Source: Aestuariibacter salexigens DSM 15300
GTDB lineage: Bacteria; Pseudomonadota; Gammaproteobacteria; Enterobacterales; Alteromonadaceae
Assembly: GCF_000429145.1 (NCBI RefSeq)
Contig: NZ_AUBH01000010.1
Coordinates: forward strand, 62,001 to 126,000
Direction: 5' to 3'
Length of the DNA stretch: 64,000 nt
The notes below the pieces were generated by a model. It saw nothing but the letters and a program-made list of their open reading frames with translations. It had not been told where the DNA came from and searched no databases. The position numbers were made by a program, and so were the translations under genes. Below are positions 1-9,096 of this stretch, piece after piece. The first letter of the stretch is position 1. Every line of letters begins with the position of its first letter.

Positions 1-307
1 CAATATCGCCGGCGATGTCGATAGCCAGAACACGTGACTCACGGCCATTAAAGCTTCCTCGGTTTTCCTGCTTGTGCCAGCTGATATAGTCAGATGCACT
101 GACCTTCCAATAAGGCTTATCGGGGTGGTCCAGAAAAAGTGGCGCGTCTGCATGAAAGGCATTCGTTAATCGAGCCTGGTCGCTATGGGAGGAGCCATAA
201 AAGTAATCTTCCAGCACCATGCGGATATCTTCCTGACCGCCAGCGGTAGCGATGTGGGAGACTGGGAAAAGCATCATAATGATCAGATTGATGACCAGAT
301 TTTTCAT
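1..307 (-). CDS. Secreted NTF2-like (SnoaL/putative lumazine-binding fold) protein, partial
   Basis: The gene is read on the minus strand and is cut by the left window edge, so only about 102 N-terminal residues are visible. It begins with a typical signal peptide (MKNLVINLIIMMLFPVSHIA), so the product is probably exported. The following segment (DIRMVLEDYFYGSSHSDQ, then HADAPLFL) resembles the first helices of small NTF2-like or putative lumazine-binding proteins. The start at 307 was preferred over 313 because an AGAGA motif then sits about six bases upstream. The gene lies downstream of the DJ-1/PfpI gene on the same strand with a 28-base gap, so the two are probably co-transcribed. Function is unknown; the fold call is from pattern only. 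Confidence 0.6.
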   Translation of the reverse strand, partial: MKNLVINLIIMMLFPVSHIATAGGQEDIRMVLEDYFYGSSHSDQARLTNAFHADAPLFLDHPDKPYWKVSASDYISWHKQENRGSFNGRESRVLAIDIAGDI

Positions 308-335
308 TATCATTCTCTGTAACGTTTTCGTTTGA

Positions 336-1430
336 TTAGCTAGCTAAAAGTGCCGTTAGCGCTGTGACCTGCTCATGCTCTGGATAACGCTGTTTAAACA
401 CACGTAATGCCTGTCGGGCGCGCTCCGCGCTGCCCTGTTCATGCAAGTTCCTGATCAGAGCACTGTCAAACATAGGGTGTTGAAAGTGCTTGCCAATGGT
501 TTGCATGAGCTGCAGTTCTGTTGATTTGTCTTCCTCATGGGCGAGCCGATAGGCGTAAAAACCGTATAACGCCAGATAGTTGAGGTCGTATTTGTCTGCA
601 TCGGTTGCCAGAGCAAGGTCAATCGTTACTGAACCTGTACTGCGTGCTGTTGAAATCAGTTTCAGAGTTGCTTCATCTTTAAATGGCTCGCGCGCAACAG
701 GCGATTGCCCTAGCGCCACGACAACAGCCTCAGCCGCGCTTGCTACTGAGCCGGGGTTCTGCGCAGTAATCAGGTTCTCGTCGACCGACACAAAAGGCAG
801 CATTGGAGCGTTGGCAACAAAAATACCGCCGTTCTGACGAATTTTGTCTTCAATAAGAAAAGGAAACTGCTCGATATTTTCAGCACTGAACGCCTGTTCT
901 TCGCGATTGGTAAAACTATTAACGCGTTTACCGGCAATAAAGTGGCGCCCATCACTCAGTGTCAGGTTAACTATTGCTGCCGGTCCATGGCACACCGCTG
1001 CAATAGTGGCATTGGCGTTGGCAAATTGGGTAAGAAAACGCTGCGTGTCTGCATCTGTTGGCAAATCCATCATGGCGCCGCCACCGCCAATTATGAACAC
1101 GCCGTCGTAGTCGCTGTAGCGGGCATCAGCGACGCTGGTAGTGTTATGAAGCTTATCCAGTGCCAATGACTTAAAGCGTTGAATATAGACAAGATTGTCC
1201 TTGTTGTTTTTGACCAGCACAGGGCCCCCTTTGGGGCTGATGATGTCCAGAGAAGTGCTATTGTCGTGTAAAACCAGGTAAGCCTGAGCCAGCTCTTCCA
1301 GATCGTAGCTAAGTTCAGGGCTGGCTTCGCTAGCATAGCTGGAAATCAGCAAAGCGATGCGTTTCTGTGTGTCTTTGGCAGACGCAGTTAATGACAATAA
1401 GATGAGTAAAAGTGAGATAAAGATTCTCAT
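336..1430 (-). CDS. Secreted DJ-1/PfpI family protein with C-terminal extension
   Basis: 364 residues with a cleavable signal peptide ending near SLTASA. The DJ-1/PfpI (class I glutamine amidotransferase-like) domain covers roughly residues 25-240. It contains the strand-loop FIIGGGGAMMDLP and the nucleophile elbow AAVCHGPAAIVNL, whose Cys-His pair is the catalytic signature of the Hsp31/DJ-1 type. Family members are chaperones, glyoxalases or peptidases; which applies here cannot be told. Residues about 240-364 form an extra helical segment outside the usual 180-230 residue domain. Export of a DJ-1 domain suggests a periplasmic role. It is divergent from the S41 peptidase gene and lies upstream of the NTF2-like gene in the same orientation. 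Confidence 0.8.
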   Translation of the reverse strand: MRIFISLLLILLSLTASAKDTQKRIALLISSYASEASPELSYDLEELAQAYLVLHDNSTSLDIISPKGGPVLVKNNKDNLVYIQRFKSLALDKLHNTTSVADARYSDYDGVFIIGGGGAMMDLPTDADTQRFLTQFANANATIAAVCHGPAAIVNLTLSDGRHFIAGKRVNSFTNREEQAFSAENIEQFPFLIEDKIRQNGGIFVANAPMLPFVSVDENLITAQNPGSVASAAEAVVVALGQSPVAREPFKDEATLKLISTARSTGSVTIDLALATDADKYDLNYLALYGFYAYRLAHEEDKSTELQLMQTIGKHFQHPMFDSALIRNLHEQGSAERARQALRVFKQRYPEHEQVTALTALLAS

Positions 1431-1568
1431 GATGTGACTCCTGAATGTTAATCGCCGGCAGAGTAGAACTTTCTATGTCGAAGTTTTGTGAAGACCGTTG
1501 TTTTTTCCCTCGACATTTTCTTCACATTTGCTGCATTACTATGCAGGCGTTATTCAGGAGGTAAGATT

Positions 1569-2960
1569 ATGAAACACCGTCATTGGCTAATCCTTTGCTG
1601 CTTAGCGCTGTTGTCTGCATGTAGCCGTCCACATCTGGAGATATTTCCTCCGTTATCAAACGAAGCGCTGCTTACAAAAAAGATCCCTGTTGCGCAGTTA
1701 AAAGAAGACGTGGATGCATTCATTGCTGGCGTGCTGGAGCGTCACCCAGCACCAGAGCGCTATACTGAGATTGCTGCTATCAGAGCGCAAGCTGAGCAGC
1801 TGAAAAGTGCATTGACAGAGCCTCTAACCCGCGTTGAATTCTTTCGTCAGGTTGGTCAGCTGTCTCATGCATTTAACGATGGTCATACGTTCTTAATTTG
1901 GCCCTATCAGGAGTTTACTGTTCTAAAAGAGCAGGGCGCCGTTGCCTTTCCATTTGAAGTGCAAAGCAACCCCGAAGGATTATTCATTAAGGGCGACTAC
2001 ACTGATGGCTCGGCTCGTTTGGCAGCAGGCACACAGATTATGTCGATTAATGGCGTGTCGGCAGAGCATATTATCGAGTATGCACAGCGGTACGTTGGTG
2101 GTGAAACACGTATCTTGCGAGAACAAACTGTAGCGGCGCGGTTTGCACCCATGTCATGGGCAGTTTTTGGTGTTATGGATGCGTTCTCAATGGAAGTGCT
2201 TGTTAATGGTAAGCGCGAGGTTATGGAAATGGAAAGACCGGAAAGTTGGCAGCGCCAGCAGACCCAGTTGCAGGAGCAGACTGACTTTTACTACCGCAAA
2301 CTTAATGACAGTGTAGGGTATCTTTATGTAGGCCATTTCGACGTTGAGCCAGACTGGTTTGAAGATTTTATCGATGATACCTTTGCTGAGATAAAAGCCA
2401 GCAGTGTGACCTCTCTGATTATCGATATACGGGATAATACAGGCGGTAATACCGACACGGTTACTTACTTAAGCCGGCATATTGCCAATAAGCCTTTTCA
2501 ACTGGTTTCCCGAGTAACTGAAAAACTAAACCATGACAATCGCGGACTATTCAACTATCGGGGTGAAGTGGGGCAGTTGCTTAATGAGAAGTGGGATGAG
2601 TGGGAAACACCGGTTGACGAATCTGTGAGGTTCACGGGAGATACCTACCTGCTGATCAGTCCGGTGAGTTATTCTTCTGCCATTGTATTTGCTACCACGC
2701 TAAAAGATAACGGCTTTGCTACCTTGATTGGCCAACCTACCGGTGGATTCGCCAACCAGACAGCTCAGGGCAATCTGTTCAATTTGCCGCATTCAGAACT
2801 TCGTGTCTATGTAGCCACTAAGCTGTTGGTGCGACCCAGTGGTGACACCGCAGTGCAGGGGGTTCAGCCCCATGTCATCATACCTCAGGACCAGAAAAGT
2901 CTGGCATCAGGCAAGGACACCGGGATTGAGGCAGTGTTAACCTTGATAAATGCGCGGTAG
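1569..2960 (+). CDS. S41 family peptidase, lipoprotein
   Basis: 463 residues. The start at 1569 is set by a strong AGGAGG Shine-Dalgarno about seven bases upstream and by a lipoprotein signal peptide (CCLALLSAC), which predicts a lipid-anchored envelope protein. The C-terminal processing-peptidase fold is recognisable from SVGYLYVGHF, the segment IIDIRDNTGGNTDTV, and the catalytic region SPVSYSSAIVFATTLKD followed by GQPTGG, where the Ser-Ser of YSSAI supplies the nucleophile. The N-terminal helical part (about 30-110) resembles the non-catalytic cap of S41 hydrolases. It is 35 bases upstream of a response-regulator/kinase pair on the same strand, so an envelope-sensing operon is plausible, but this is inferred from spacing only. 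Confidence 0.85.
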   Translation: MKHRHWLILCCLALLSACSRPHLEIFPPLSNEALLTKKIPVAQLKEDVDAFIAGVLERHPAPERYTEIAAIRAQAEQLKSALTEPLTRVEFFRQVGQLSHAFNDGHTFLIWPYQEFTVLKEQGAVAFPFEVQSNPEGLFIKGDYTDGSARLAAGTQIMSINGVSAEHIIEYAQRYVGGETRILREQTVAARFAPMSWAVFGVMDAFSMEVLVNGKREVMEMERPESWQRQQTQLQEQTDFYYRKLNDSVGYLYVGHFDVEPDWFEDFIDDTFAEIKASSVTSLIIDIRDNTGGNTDTVTYLSRHIANKPFQLVSRVTEKLNHDNRGLFNYRGEVGQLLNEKWDEWETPVDESVRFTGDTYLLISPVSYSSAIVFATTLKDNGFATLIGQPTGGFANQTAQGNLFNLPHSELRVYVATKLLVRPSGDTAVQGVQPHVIIPQDQKSLASGKDTGIEAVLTLINAR

Positions 2961-2995
2961 CATCACATTGCCGGTAAGGCTCAGGAGTCAGGCTA

Positions 2996-3673
2996 ATGCA
3001 CCATACATCCATACTACTGATCGAAGATACTCAGGCTATTGCAACACAGGTCTATGACTTTTTGGAAAATGCCGGCTTTATTGTCGACTACGCGTCGACC
3101 GGTAGGCAGGGAGTCGAAATGGCCACTATCAGTGCATATGACGTCGTTGTGCTGGATCTGATGCTACCGGATATCAGTGGCATTGATGTATGCAAACAGC
3201 TCAAACAGCGTTGCGACCCGGCGCCTTCGATTATTATGCTGACCGCCAGAGACAGTCTTGATGATAAATCAGAAGGTTTTACGGCGGGTGCAGATGATTA
3301 TCTGACCAAACCCTTTGAGCTGGTTGAGTTGCAGTTGCGTTGTCAGGCGTTAAGTAAACGACAGCATGTGCAGCAGCGAAGTGAAATTGTGATCGGTGAT
3401 TTAGTCATCAATACTCATACCAAACAGGCGTTTCGCGATACGCAGCCTTTGACATTAAGTGCCACAGATTTCGCTATATTGATGCTACTGGTAGATGCTT
3501 ATCCAGCTGCGGTGAGCCGCCAGCAGGTCATACAAAAAATATGGGGCGAGGACTTTCCGGATAGCGATGTTCTGCGCTCTCACATCTATACCCTCAGGAA
3601 AGTATTGGATAAGCCGTTTGCCAGCAATATGCTGGTGACTATTCACGGGATCGGGTTCCGATTACAGGTATAA
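2996..3673 (+). CDS. OmpR/PhoB-family response regulator
   Basis: 225 residues. The N-terminal receiver domain (1-120) has the acidic pair E10-D11, phospho-acceptor D54 in VVLDLMLPD and the conserved Lys in LTKPFE. The C-terminal winged-helix (about 130-225) has the Trans_reg_C pattern with RSHIYTLRKVLDKP and the terminal HGIGFRL. It should activate or repress transcription when phosphorylated by the kinase encoded immediately downstream (three bases between stop and start). Its target is unknown; the adjacent S41 peptidase gene or the 1431-1568 divergent region are the natural candidates. Family assignment is firm. Confidence 0.93.
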   Translation: MHHTSILLIEDTQAIATQVYDFLENAGFIVDYASTGRQGVEMATISAYDVVVLDLMLPDISGIDVCKQLKQRCDPAPSIIMLTARDSLDDKSEGFTAGADDYLTKPFELVELQLRCQALSKRQHVQQRSEIVIGDLVINTHTKQAFRDTQPLTLSATDFAILMLLVDAYPAAVSRQQVIQKIWGEDFPDSDVLRSHIYTLRKVLDKPFASNMLVTIHGIGFRLQV

Positions 3674-3676
3674 GTA

Positions 3677-4915
3677 ATGAGGCAGACCAGTATCAAAGAC
3701 ACTACTCGCTGGCTATTGCTGGGTTTCACACTGGCGGTCAGTGTACTGTTTTGTTTGATGATCCTGGGTTATTCCTGGATTGTTGAAGACAATATTTTCA
3801 ATCGCATGGTTCAAAATGAGGCGCACTATATTGAGCAATCCTTTGCAGAACGCGGCGAGGTTGTCACCCCCAGACATCCGTTTATGACTCTTTATTCGTC
3901 ATGGTCTGCGCTGCCAGAATCTGTGCAGCTAATGAGACAGCAATCTCCGAATAGGATTGAGTTTCCTTTACCCAGTGACGAGACAATACATACTACAATG
4001 GTGCAGCTTAGCGAACAGACCTGGGTATTGGCGGCCAACGTCACTCAATATGAAATCTCCAGGGAGTATTTACCTAAACTGTTGCCCTGGATGCTGGCGG
4101 TTGTTGCGCTGGTATGTGTGATTGCGCTCCTGCTTGCGCTATTTCTTTCTAATTCATTGGTCAAGCCACTGCAATACATCACCCAAACCCTTAAAAAGAC
4201 GAATAGCGATAGGCCTTTGTATTTCGAGCGCCGCTTCAAACCCAACGAGATTGGCTATCTTGCACAGGTGCTGCAGGACAATGTTAATCAGCTGCAGCTG
4301 GCACTGCGTCGAGAAACCGATTTTACCCGTGATGTCAGCCACGAACTGCGCACACCGGTTTCCGTGCTAAAAATGACAGTTTCAAACCTGACAACCGAAA
4401 AACGACTGGACGAGACATCTATCAACCATTTGCAAAACAGTTGTGCACAAATGGAACAAATCATAGATATCTTACTAACACTTGCCAGAAACGAATCTGC
4501 ACAGCGTGATGAACTCCCCTTATTGGCACTGATAGAGGACTGTCTGGTAAACCATGGTGCTTTTTCCAGGCTACAGGAATCGGCGCTGACGTTATCGGTG
4601 CCGTCAGATTATCGGGTGACAGCTAATCGAAATCTATTGACCCTAGTATTCAGAAACCTGCTCGACAATGTTACACGGCACGCTAGTAAGGTGTCACTGA
4701 CTATTGAGTTGCAGGGCGATACCCTGCTGATCAGCAATCCAGTCTCTGACGGTGTCGACAACGACATCATTGCACCGGGTGTAAAACGACAAGATAGCCC
4801 AGGTATCGGTCAGGGGCTGCATCTGATTCAGCGAATATGCTACCAGTCCGGCTGGGGTATGCGAGTAACAAAGGCTGATGGTGAGTTCAGACTCTTGATA
4901 GCGTTTAAAGAGTAG
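3677..4915 (+). CDS. Membrane sensor histidine kinase
   Basis: 412 residues. Two membrane segments (about 12-35 and 133-155) bracket a short periplasmic sensing domain of about 100 residues. A HAMP-like linker follows, then the HisKA helix DFTRDVSHELRTPVSVLK with phospho-acceptor H222. The HATPase domain shows the N box RNLLDNVTRHA and a G box around GIGQGLHLI. The short sensor and domain order match QseC/PhoQ-like kinases of Alteromonadales. It is paired with the OmpR-type regulator three bases upstream. The signal sensed cannot be read from the sequence. Confidence 0.92.
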   Translation: MRQTSIKDTTRWLLLGFTLAVSVLFCLMILGYSWIVEDNIFNRMVQNEAHYIEQSFAERGEVVTPRHPFMTLYSSWSALPESVQLMRQQSPNRIEFPLPSDETIHTTMVQLSEQTWVLAANVTQYEISREYLPKLLPWMLAVVALVCVIALLLALFLSNSLVKPLQYITQTLKKTNSDRPLYFERRFKPNEIGYLAQVLQDNVNQLQLALRRETDFTRDVSHELRTPVSVLKMTVSNLTTEKRLDETSINHLQNSCAQMEQIIDILLTLARNESAQRDELPLLALIEDCLVNHGAFSRLQESALTLSVPSDYRVTANRNLLTLVFRNLLDNVTRHASKVSLTIELQGDTLLISNPVSDGVDNDIIAPGVKRQDSPGIGQGLHLIQRICYQSGWGMRVTKADGEFRLLIAFKE

Positions 4916-4994
4916 AAGGTTTTACAACAGTGACGATGTGTGTCTATAGAGTACTTTCACCAGTTGATCACTCTGGTAAGTGTGGCCGCCCGTC

Positions 4995-5014
4995 ATCCTG
5001 ATGAATATCAGGAT
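4995..5014. repeat. Perfect 8-bp inverted repeat, REP-like or weak terminator
   Basis: ATCCTGAT and its exact complement ATCAGGAT are separated by GAAT. It lies between the kinase stop and the ParE stop, which converge here. There is no run of T directly after the stem on either strand, so a rho-independent terminator is less likely than a dispersed intergenic palindrome. Confidence 0.45.
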
Positions 5015-5044
5015 CTCCTTGGTACGTGTAGCAGACACCCGGCC

Positions 5045-5344
5045 TCATCTTACATGACGGGTGAAATCCATTGATTGATGAAGAACTCTGATAACTCTGA
5101 TGCCATAGTCGAACTTTCTGAAGATAATTATGTGCCTGTTTACAGAAGAGGAAAAACAGCCAGCTTTGATATCGTCTCTTGGTCTGGCTAATGCTGACGA
5201 AGTGTTGCTTGCTAGCTCAATAAATCTTTGCTCGAGGGAATCCAGATATTCATTCCGTTTATCTCTACCCCATTCGGCTTCAGTATACAGACCAATCTGA
5301 AACAAGTCTTTCGATGCTGCCTTCGATATTCGATACTCTGACAT
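5045..5344 (-). CDS. parE: ParE/RelE-superfamily toxin
   Basis: 99 residues, the normal size for ParE toxins. The N-terminus YRISKAASKDLFQIGLYTEAEWG matches the family opening (substrate-like helix after a first strand), and the C-terminal strands IIIFRKFDYGIRVIRVLHQSMDF match the family ending with a final arginine. ParE members inhibit DNA gyrase, while RelE members cleave mRNA; the ParD-type partner favours ParE. Its start codon overlaps the antitoxin stop codon (TAATG), giving tight translational coupling. The pair marks the left side of an AT-richer accessory patch. Confidence 0.88.
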   Translation of the reverse strand: MSEYRISKAASKDLFQIGLYTEAEWGRDKRNEYLDSLEQRFIELASNTSSALARPRDDIKAGCFSSSVNRHIIIFRKFDYGIRVIRVLHQSMDFTRHVR

Positions 5345-5586
5345 TATCTATCGTCTAGCTGCTTTTTGAGTGAAGACATGGAAAAGTTCACATCATCTGG
5401 ACTTTCATCTCCTTCATCAATTAGTAGCCTCAATTGATTTAACTTTGAAGAAGCATTTTGTTCTTGCAGTAACCTTAGAGCGGCTCTAATCACTTCACTC
5501 TGGTTGTTGTAATCGCCGGAATTTACCATTCCTTCGATGAAATCACTCATGTTGCGACTTGGTTGAAACGTAATTGTTCGTGCCAT
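5344..5586 (-). CDS. parD: ParD-type (ribbon-helix-helix) antitoxin
   Basis: 80 residues. The N-terminal ARTITFQPSRNMSDFI is a ribbon-helix-helix DNA-binding segment, followed by the ParD hallmark SGDYNNQSEVIRAALRLLQE. The acidic C-terminal tail (DEGDESPDDVNFS) would wrap the toxin. The protein should neutralise the downstream toxin and repress its own promoter, which would lie in 5587-5640. Partner and order (antitoxin first, one-base overlap) are classical. Confidence 0.9.
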   Translation of the reverse strand: MARTITFQPSRNMSDFIEGMVNSGDYNNQSEVIRAALRLLQEQNASSKLNQLRLLIDEGDESPDDVNFSMSSLKKQLDDR

Positions 5587-5804
5587 TTCTCAGCTCGTGT
5601 AAGTAAATTTCTTACAATATAGATAATCTCTTAGAACAGTGCAAGATGGTGTGGTTCAAGTGCACGTAGAACCGCAGTGCTCGGTATTAGTCTGATCTGC
5701 TGATTACATGAACGAGTCACTGGTGGTCAACTCAACTGATTTCAAAACTTGGTTTATGTTGACTAGCAGGTTTCTGATAAATATTTGGATCGTATATGGA
5801 CAGG

Positions 5805-6617
5805 CTAAAAAGTGTTAAGCCATCTTGATACAACAAGGCTCCCAATCCAAGTTGGTTCATCTCCATCGTATGTGAATACATTACCCCACAATCCGTTTAC
5901 AGCGTTTCTGTGCAAAACCAGAGTAGTAGTGAGACTTCGATATCGTGCATTAATGATATCCGCATTACCCAGTTTATTTTTTTCATCTAAGTTGAAGGTT
6001 GCCTGATACTTTCCCCATTGGCCCAACTGATAAACGGAAAAACGAGACGACTCTTTCTCGTTAATATCAATGAAAACTAAGTCTGGCCCGTCTCGACCAT
6101 CTATATTTATTATTCCGAACCAGAATCCAAGTAAGCTTTCCTCATCGTCATGGCGACCACCAGGTGGTGAGCCTAAGCCTTCCATCAACTCCCTTATCGT
6201 TGATTTTCCTGACTTTGCATGGAGAGTATATTGATAAGAGTTAGTAGCAGTATCTTCAGCATCAAATAAGGTTTCGATAATGTGAATTTTCCTCGCACCG
6301 AGGACCGTTGATGCCGTCAATTCAGTTGTAGTATTTTGAGCGGGAAGGGCGATGCGTATTTTGCAAGTCCCTCGATTGCACCTTACGTCCTTATCTGTGA
6401 ATTCATATTGCTCTACCGTGTCTGAGGCTAGAAAAAACCTGTGAAGTATATGAACTCCCGTGTCCTTAATCTCCAGTACATTGTAGTGGAAATCATTCTC
6501 ATTAATACCTTCCCAAAGACCTCTGGGGAATTCCAACGAGTCAGCATATGAGGTTAAAGACAATAGCAAACTTGTTAGGAAAAGCGTTTTAACAACCTTG
6601 TTTATTAGAAATGTCAT
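5805..6617 (-). CDS. Hypothetical secreted protein
   Basis: About 270 residues from the ATG at 6617; an in-frame ATG at 6665 would add 16 residues but places the signal peptide internally. From 6617 the N-terminus (NKVVKTLFLTSLLLSLTSYA) is a good signal peptide. Neither start has a convincing Shine-Dalgarno. The mature part is rich in beta-strand and contains two weakly similar halves that both speak of a strand-turn pattern (LWEGINENDFHYNVLEI near the start and LGFWFGIINIDGRDGPDLVFI near the middle), suggesting an internal repeat of a lipocalin- or jelly-like unit. I do not recognise a family. It lies in the AT-richer patch. Confidence 0.55.
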   Translation of the reverse strand: MTFLINKVVKTLFLTSLLLSLTSYADSLEFPRGLWEGINENDFHYNVLEIKDTGVHILHRFFLASDTVEQYEFTDKDVRCNRGTCKIRIALPAQNTTTELTASTVLGARKIHIIETLFDAEDTATNSYQYTLHAKSGKSTIRELMEGLGSPPGGRHDDEESLLGFWFGIINIDGRDGPDLVFIDINEKESSRFSVYQLGQWGKYQATFNLDEKNKLGNADIINARYRSLTTTLVLHRNAVNGLWGNVFTYDGDEPTWIGSLVVSRWLNTF

Positions 6618-6919
6618 AGATAAGAGAGACTCACATACGTAATTAGCGCCATCAGCTTCTGCCATCTGGCCAGTAGACTTATTGTTAAAGCAGACGGCGA
6701 TTCAAGTTATTACCGTAAAAAGCTTGCCTTTTTATATAACTCAAGATAAGCGGTGCGCTTTAATGATTCCTCTCAGCACGAGAGTTCGGCGCGTATTGTT
6801 GGATGGCACTGTATGTCATTTACCAGCTTTCTCAACTCAATGAACTGAACTGCCGCTTATTGTCTAAACACCACGTCTATAAGCTTTGAAAGCATTCCGA
6901 CTATGATGGCAAAGAAGAG
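6618..6919. other. Non-coding gap in accessory patch
   Basis: About 300 bases without a supportable gene on either strand. The start-proximal part would hold the promoter of the 5805-6617 gene. No palindrome, tRNA-like element or recognisable attC core was found. Confidence 0.4.
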
Positions 6920-7486
6920 TTATTTCTCTACATAGTTTTTCAACTTCTCTAGAAGAGATTCGTTGGCTGGTATGAAGTAGTTCATTAATTCTAAATATTC
7001 AGGTAAGTTTCTGTAGCCGACCCCATAAGAATTAATTTTAACTCTGTCATTACTCAGTTCCTCAAATACGATCAAATTCATCAGATTTTCAGCATCTTCT
7101 TTCATTATATTTGGCCAGTGCTCTGACAGTTGAGCCTGCAAAGTGAGTGCTTTGAAAGGCACATAATTAACAATGTTTAAAGTTATTGTGCCAGGGTCAC
7201 CAATTGACTTATCAGGCCCATAATGTGTCTTAATGGTGCCAGCTACCTTTAATTCAATTTCGGCCTTTGGTGCCGCCCATGATTGCCAGCCTGAAGAAGT
7301 CGTATATGCTTCCCAAACTTTTTCAATATTAGAATTGACAACTAGCGTCTGAGACAAAATCAGTTCCCCTGCTTCAGTTTCAATCATCTTACTTGCAACA
7401 TTTTCAGAGGCGGAAATTGGCATTGCCGCAAAAAAAAGTAAGGCGTTAAGGAGAACCATAATTTGGAAATAAGTATTCTGGCGCAC
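6920..7486 (-). CDS. Secreted SRPBCC (START/Bet v1-like) domain protein
   Basis: 188 residues. A signal peptide (IMVLLNALLFFAAMPISASE) precedes an AHSA1/SRPBCC-type domain, recognisable from ILSQTLVVNSNIEKVWEAYTTSSGWQSWAAPKAEIELKVAG, the standard first strand, helix and W-x-x-W turn of the fold. Such domains bind hydrophobic ligands or lipids in a deep cavity. Most SRPBCC proteins are cytoplasmic; exported ones occur in marine Gammaproteobacteria. It stands alone between two long gaps, with no operon partner. The ligand is unknown. Confidence 0.7.
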   Translation of the reverse strand: MRQNTYFQIMVLLNALLFFAAMPISASENVASKMIETEAGELILSQTLVVNSNIEKVWEAYTTSSGWQSWAAPKAEIELKVAGTIKTHYGPDKSIGDPGTITLNIVNYVPFKALTLQAQLSEHWPNIMKEDAENLMNLIVFEELSNDRVKINSYGVGYRNLPEYLELMNYFIPANESLLEKLKNYVEK

Positions 7487-7997
7487 GTAAATTCGACCCT
7501 ATAAGTAACCGGTGAATGTTGAGTATAGCGCAATCTCCATCCACCTTATCTCCGCCGAATTTCTAGCAGTTTCCTAGTTTCGAAACTTCGGTTTGAATGT
7601 CAGCAAATTGTCTTTTGATGCCCCTCAGTGCTCGCTGTCAGGAAGCTCCGTAGGTGTTGCTGATCTTGGCAAAATTCAAAACCTATTTCACTAATGAGCG
7701 ATACGCCTATACTGCAGTGCCTTGTAAAATCACTAATCAAATTGTCTATTTGAGCCAGTAAATGCTGAATGTGAGACAACAAAGGACGTTCAGCAGCAAG
7801 TCAACTGGACCTTCAGTTCGTGAATGGGGGCGCATTGCCGACATTGGAGTGGGTACCGATGACCTAATAAGAAAATGCGATGTAGATCGCCGAGTTTATT
7901 GACCTTGTCAGAGCTTGGACGCAGACTGATAACAATATGTCCAATCTAAGTATTTAAGCTTGAAGTTAAGCGCTTTTTTAAACCAAGAGAATTCTTC
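7487..7997. other. Long non-coding stretch, possible remnant
   Basis: About 510 bases between divergent genes. A 60-codon minus-strand reading frame at 7600-7782 has no ribosome site and no recognisable domain, so I do not call it. The right end (about 7930-7997) should hold the promoter of the alpha/beta hydrolase gene. The rest may be decayed coding DNA. Confidence 0.4.
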
Positions 7998-8861
7998 ATG
8001 AAAATCCAGTTTTTTTTAGCAGTCGTGTTGCTCACGGCATCTACTTTTGCTTTTAGTGATTCTAGTCAACGGCATAACAAAGAGCATCCAAAGTATTCGG
8101 CTGAATTGACAATTAATTCAAACGGTAGTCGTTTACCAGCAATATTTTATGGAGCAGAGGGAAAGGGCCCTCACCCAACCATTTTGTTGTTGCATGGCTA
8201 TCCAGGGAATGAAAAAAACCTAGACATTGCACAAGGAATGAGGGATGCAGGATGGAACGTTCTGTTTTTTCACTACCGAGGGGCTTGGGGGGCTGAGGGA
8301 GAGTTTTCGTTCATAAACGCTGAAAATGACGTAAGCTCAGCGACCAAGTTTCTTCAGCGAGAGGAAATTATTAGTACCTACCGAGTAGATCCAGAACATA
8401 TTTCATACGTTGGTCACAGTATGGGAGGGCATATGGCTATTTCTGGGCTGTTTGAGAACCCAGAAGTTAAATGTGGTGTGGTTTATGATAATGCAAATAT
8501 TGCTGTCTCGTTCCAAAATCCAGACAAAAAAATAAAAGAAATGTGGGATTCGTATGCCGATACCTTATATATGTTGAGGGGATGGTCACGCGAGCGAGCT
8601 ACTGAAGAATTAGCCTCTAAAGGGGAGCGATTAAATTTGATTAACCGCGTCCATAAAATTGGTCAACGGCCTATTTTATTTATTCCAGCTGACAGCGAAG
8701 TGATCCCAATTAGAGAAATTAACGCGCTCGCTAATGCCATGCGAAAAATAGAAGGGAACAAGGTGCACTACACCTTGGTCAAGGATGACCATAGCTTCAA
8801 TAATCAAAGAGATAAAATTTTGAGCATTACCAGAGACTTTTTAAATTCAGAATGCCGCTAG
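7998..8861 (+). CDS. Secreted alpha/beta hydrolase (dienelactone hydrolase/S9-like)
   Basis: 287 residues with an N-terminal signal peptide (FFLAVVLLTASTFAFS). The oxyanion strand is ILLLHGYPGNEKNLD, the nucleophile elbow is YVGHSMGGHMA (Ser in GHSMGG), the acid is probably the Asp in FIPADSEVIP, and the catalytic His is in VKDDHSFNN. This is a complete alpha/beta-hydrolase triad. Substrate cannot be told; esterase or peptidase activity in the periplasm is likely. The start has GAGA shortly upstream (AAGAGAATTCTTC). Base composition is clearly AT-richer than in the flanking core genes, which fits horizontal acquisition. Confidence 0.8.
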   Translation: MKIQFFLAVVLLTASTFAFSDSSQRHNKEHPKYSAELTINSNGSRLPAIFYGAEGKGPHPTILLLHGYPGNEKNLDIAQGMRDAGWNVLFFHYRGAWGAEGEFSFINAENDVSSATKFLQREEIISTYRVDPEHISYVGHSMGGHMAISGLFENPEVKCGVVYDNANIAVSFQNPDKKIKEMWDSYADTLYMLRGWSRERATEELASKGERLNLINRVHKIGQRPILFIPADSEVIPIREINALANAMRKIEGNKVHYTLVKDDHSFNNQRDKILSITRDFLNSECR

Positions 8862-9096
8862 TTTAACCAACTTTTAGCGCTATTTTGATTGTGTTATGAA
8901 CGTCAGCTCCTTGTCTGAAGCAGACCACCGCTATCGCGCGAGTGACGGACTAGTTTTCCGTTCAAACCACACCACCACTGACAAGTTGATTGCGGCTTCT
9001 TGTCGCTTAAATGAAACGCTGTCATTGCCATATTTTGCATATTTGATTTAACCTCCTCCCATTGCATCTGTAAGAACTATTAAAGGACAAACGCCC

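Noticed and set aside
7600-7782. Minus-strand 60-codon frame in the long gap
   Set aside because: No ribosome site, no signal or domain, and it lies between clear genes in a low-density stretch; it cannot be told from chance.
5587-9096. Chromosomal integron cassettes (attC sites) in the accessory patch
   Set aside because: One GTTTAAC follows the 8861 gene, but no paired core sites with the expected complementarity were found, gene orientations are mixed, and no integrase is seen.
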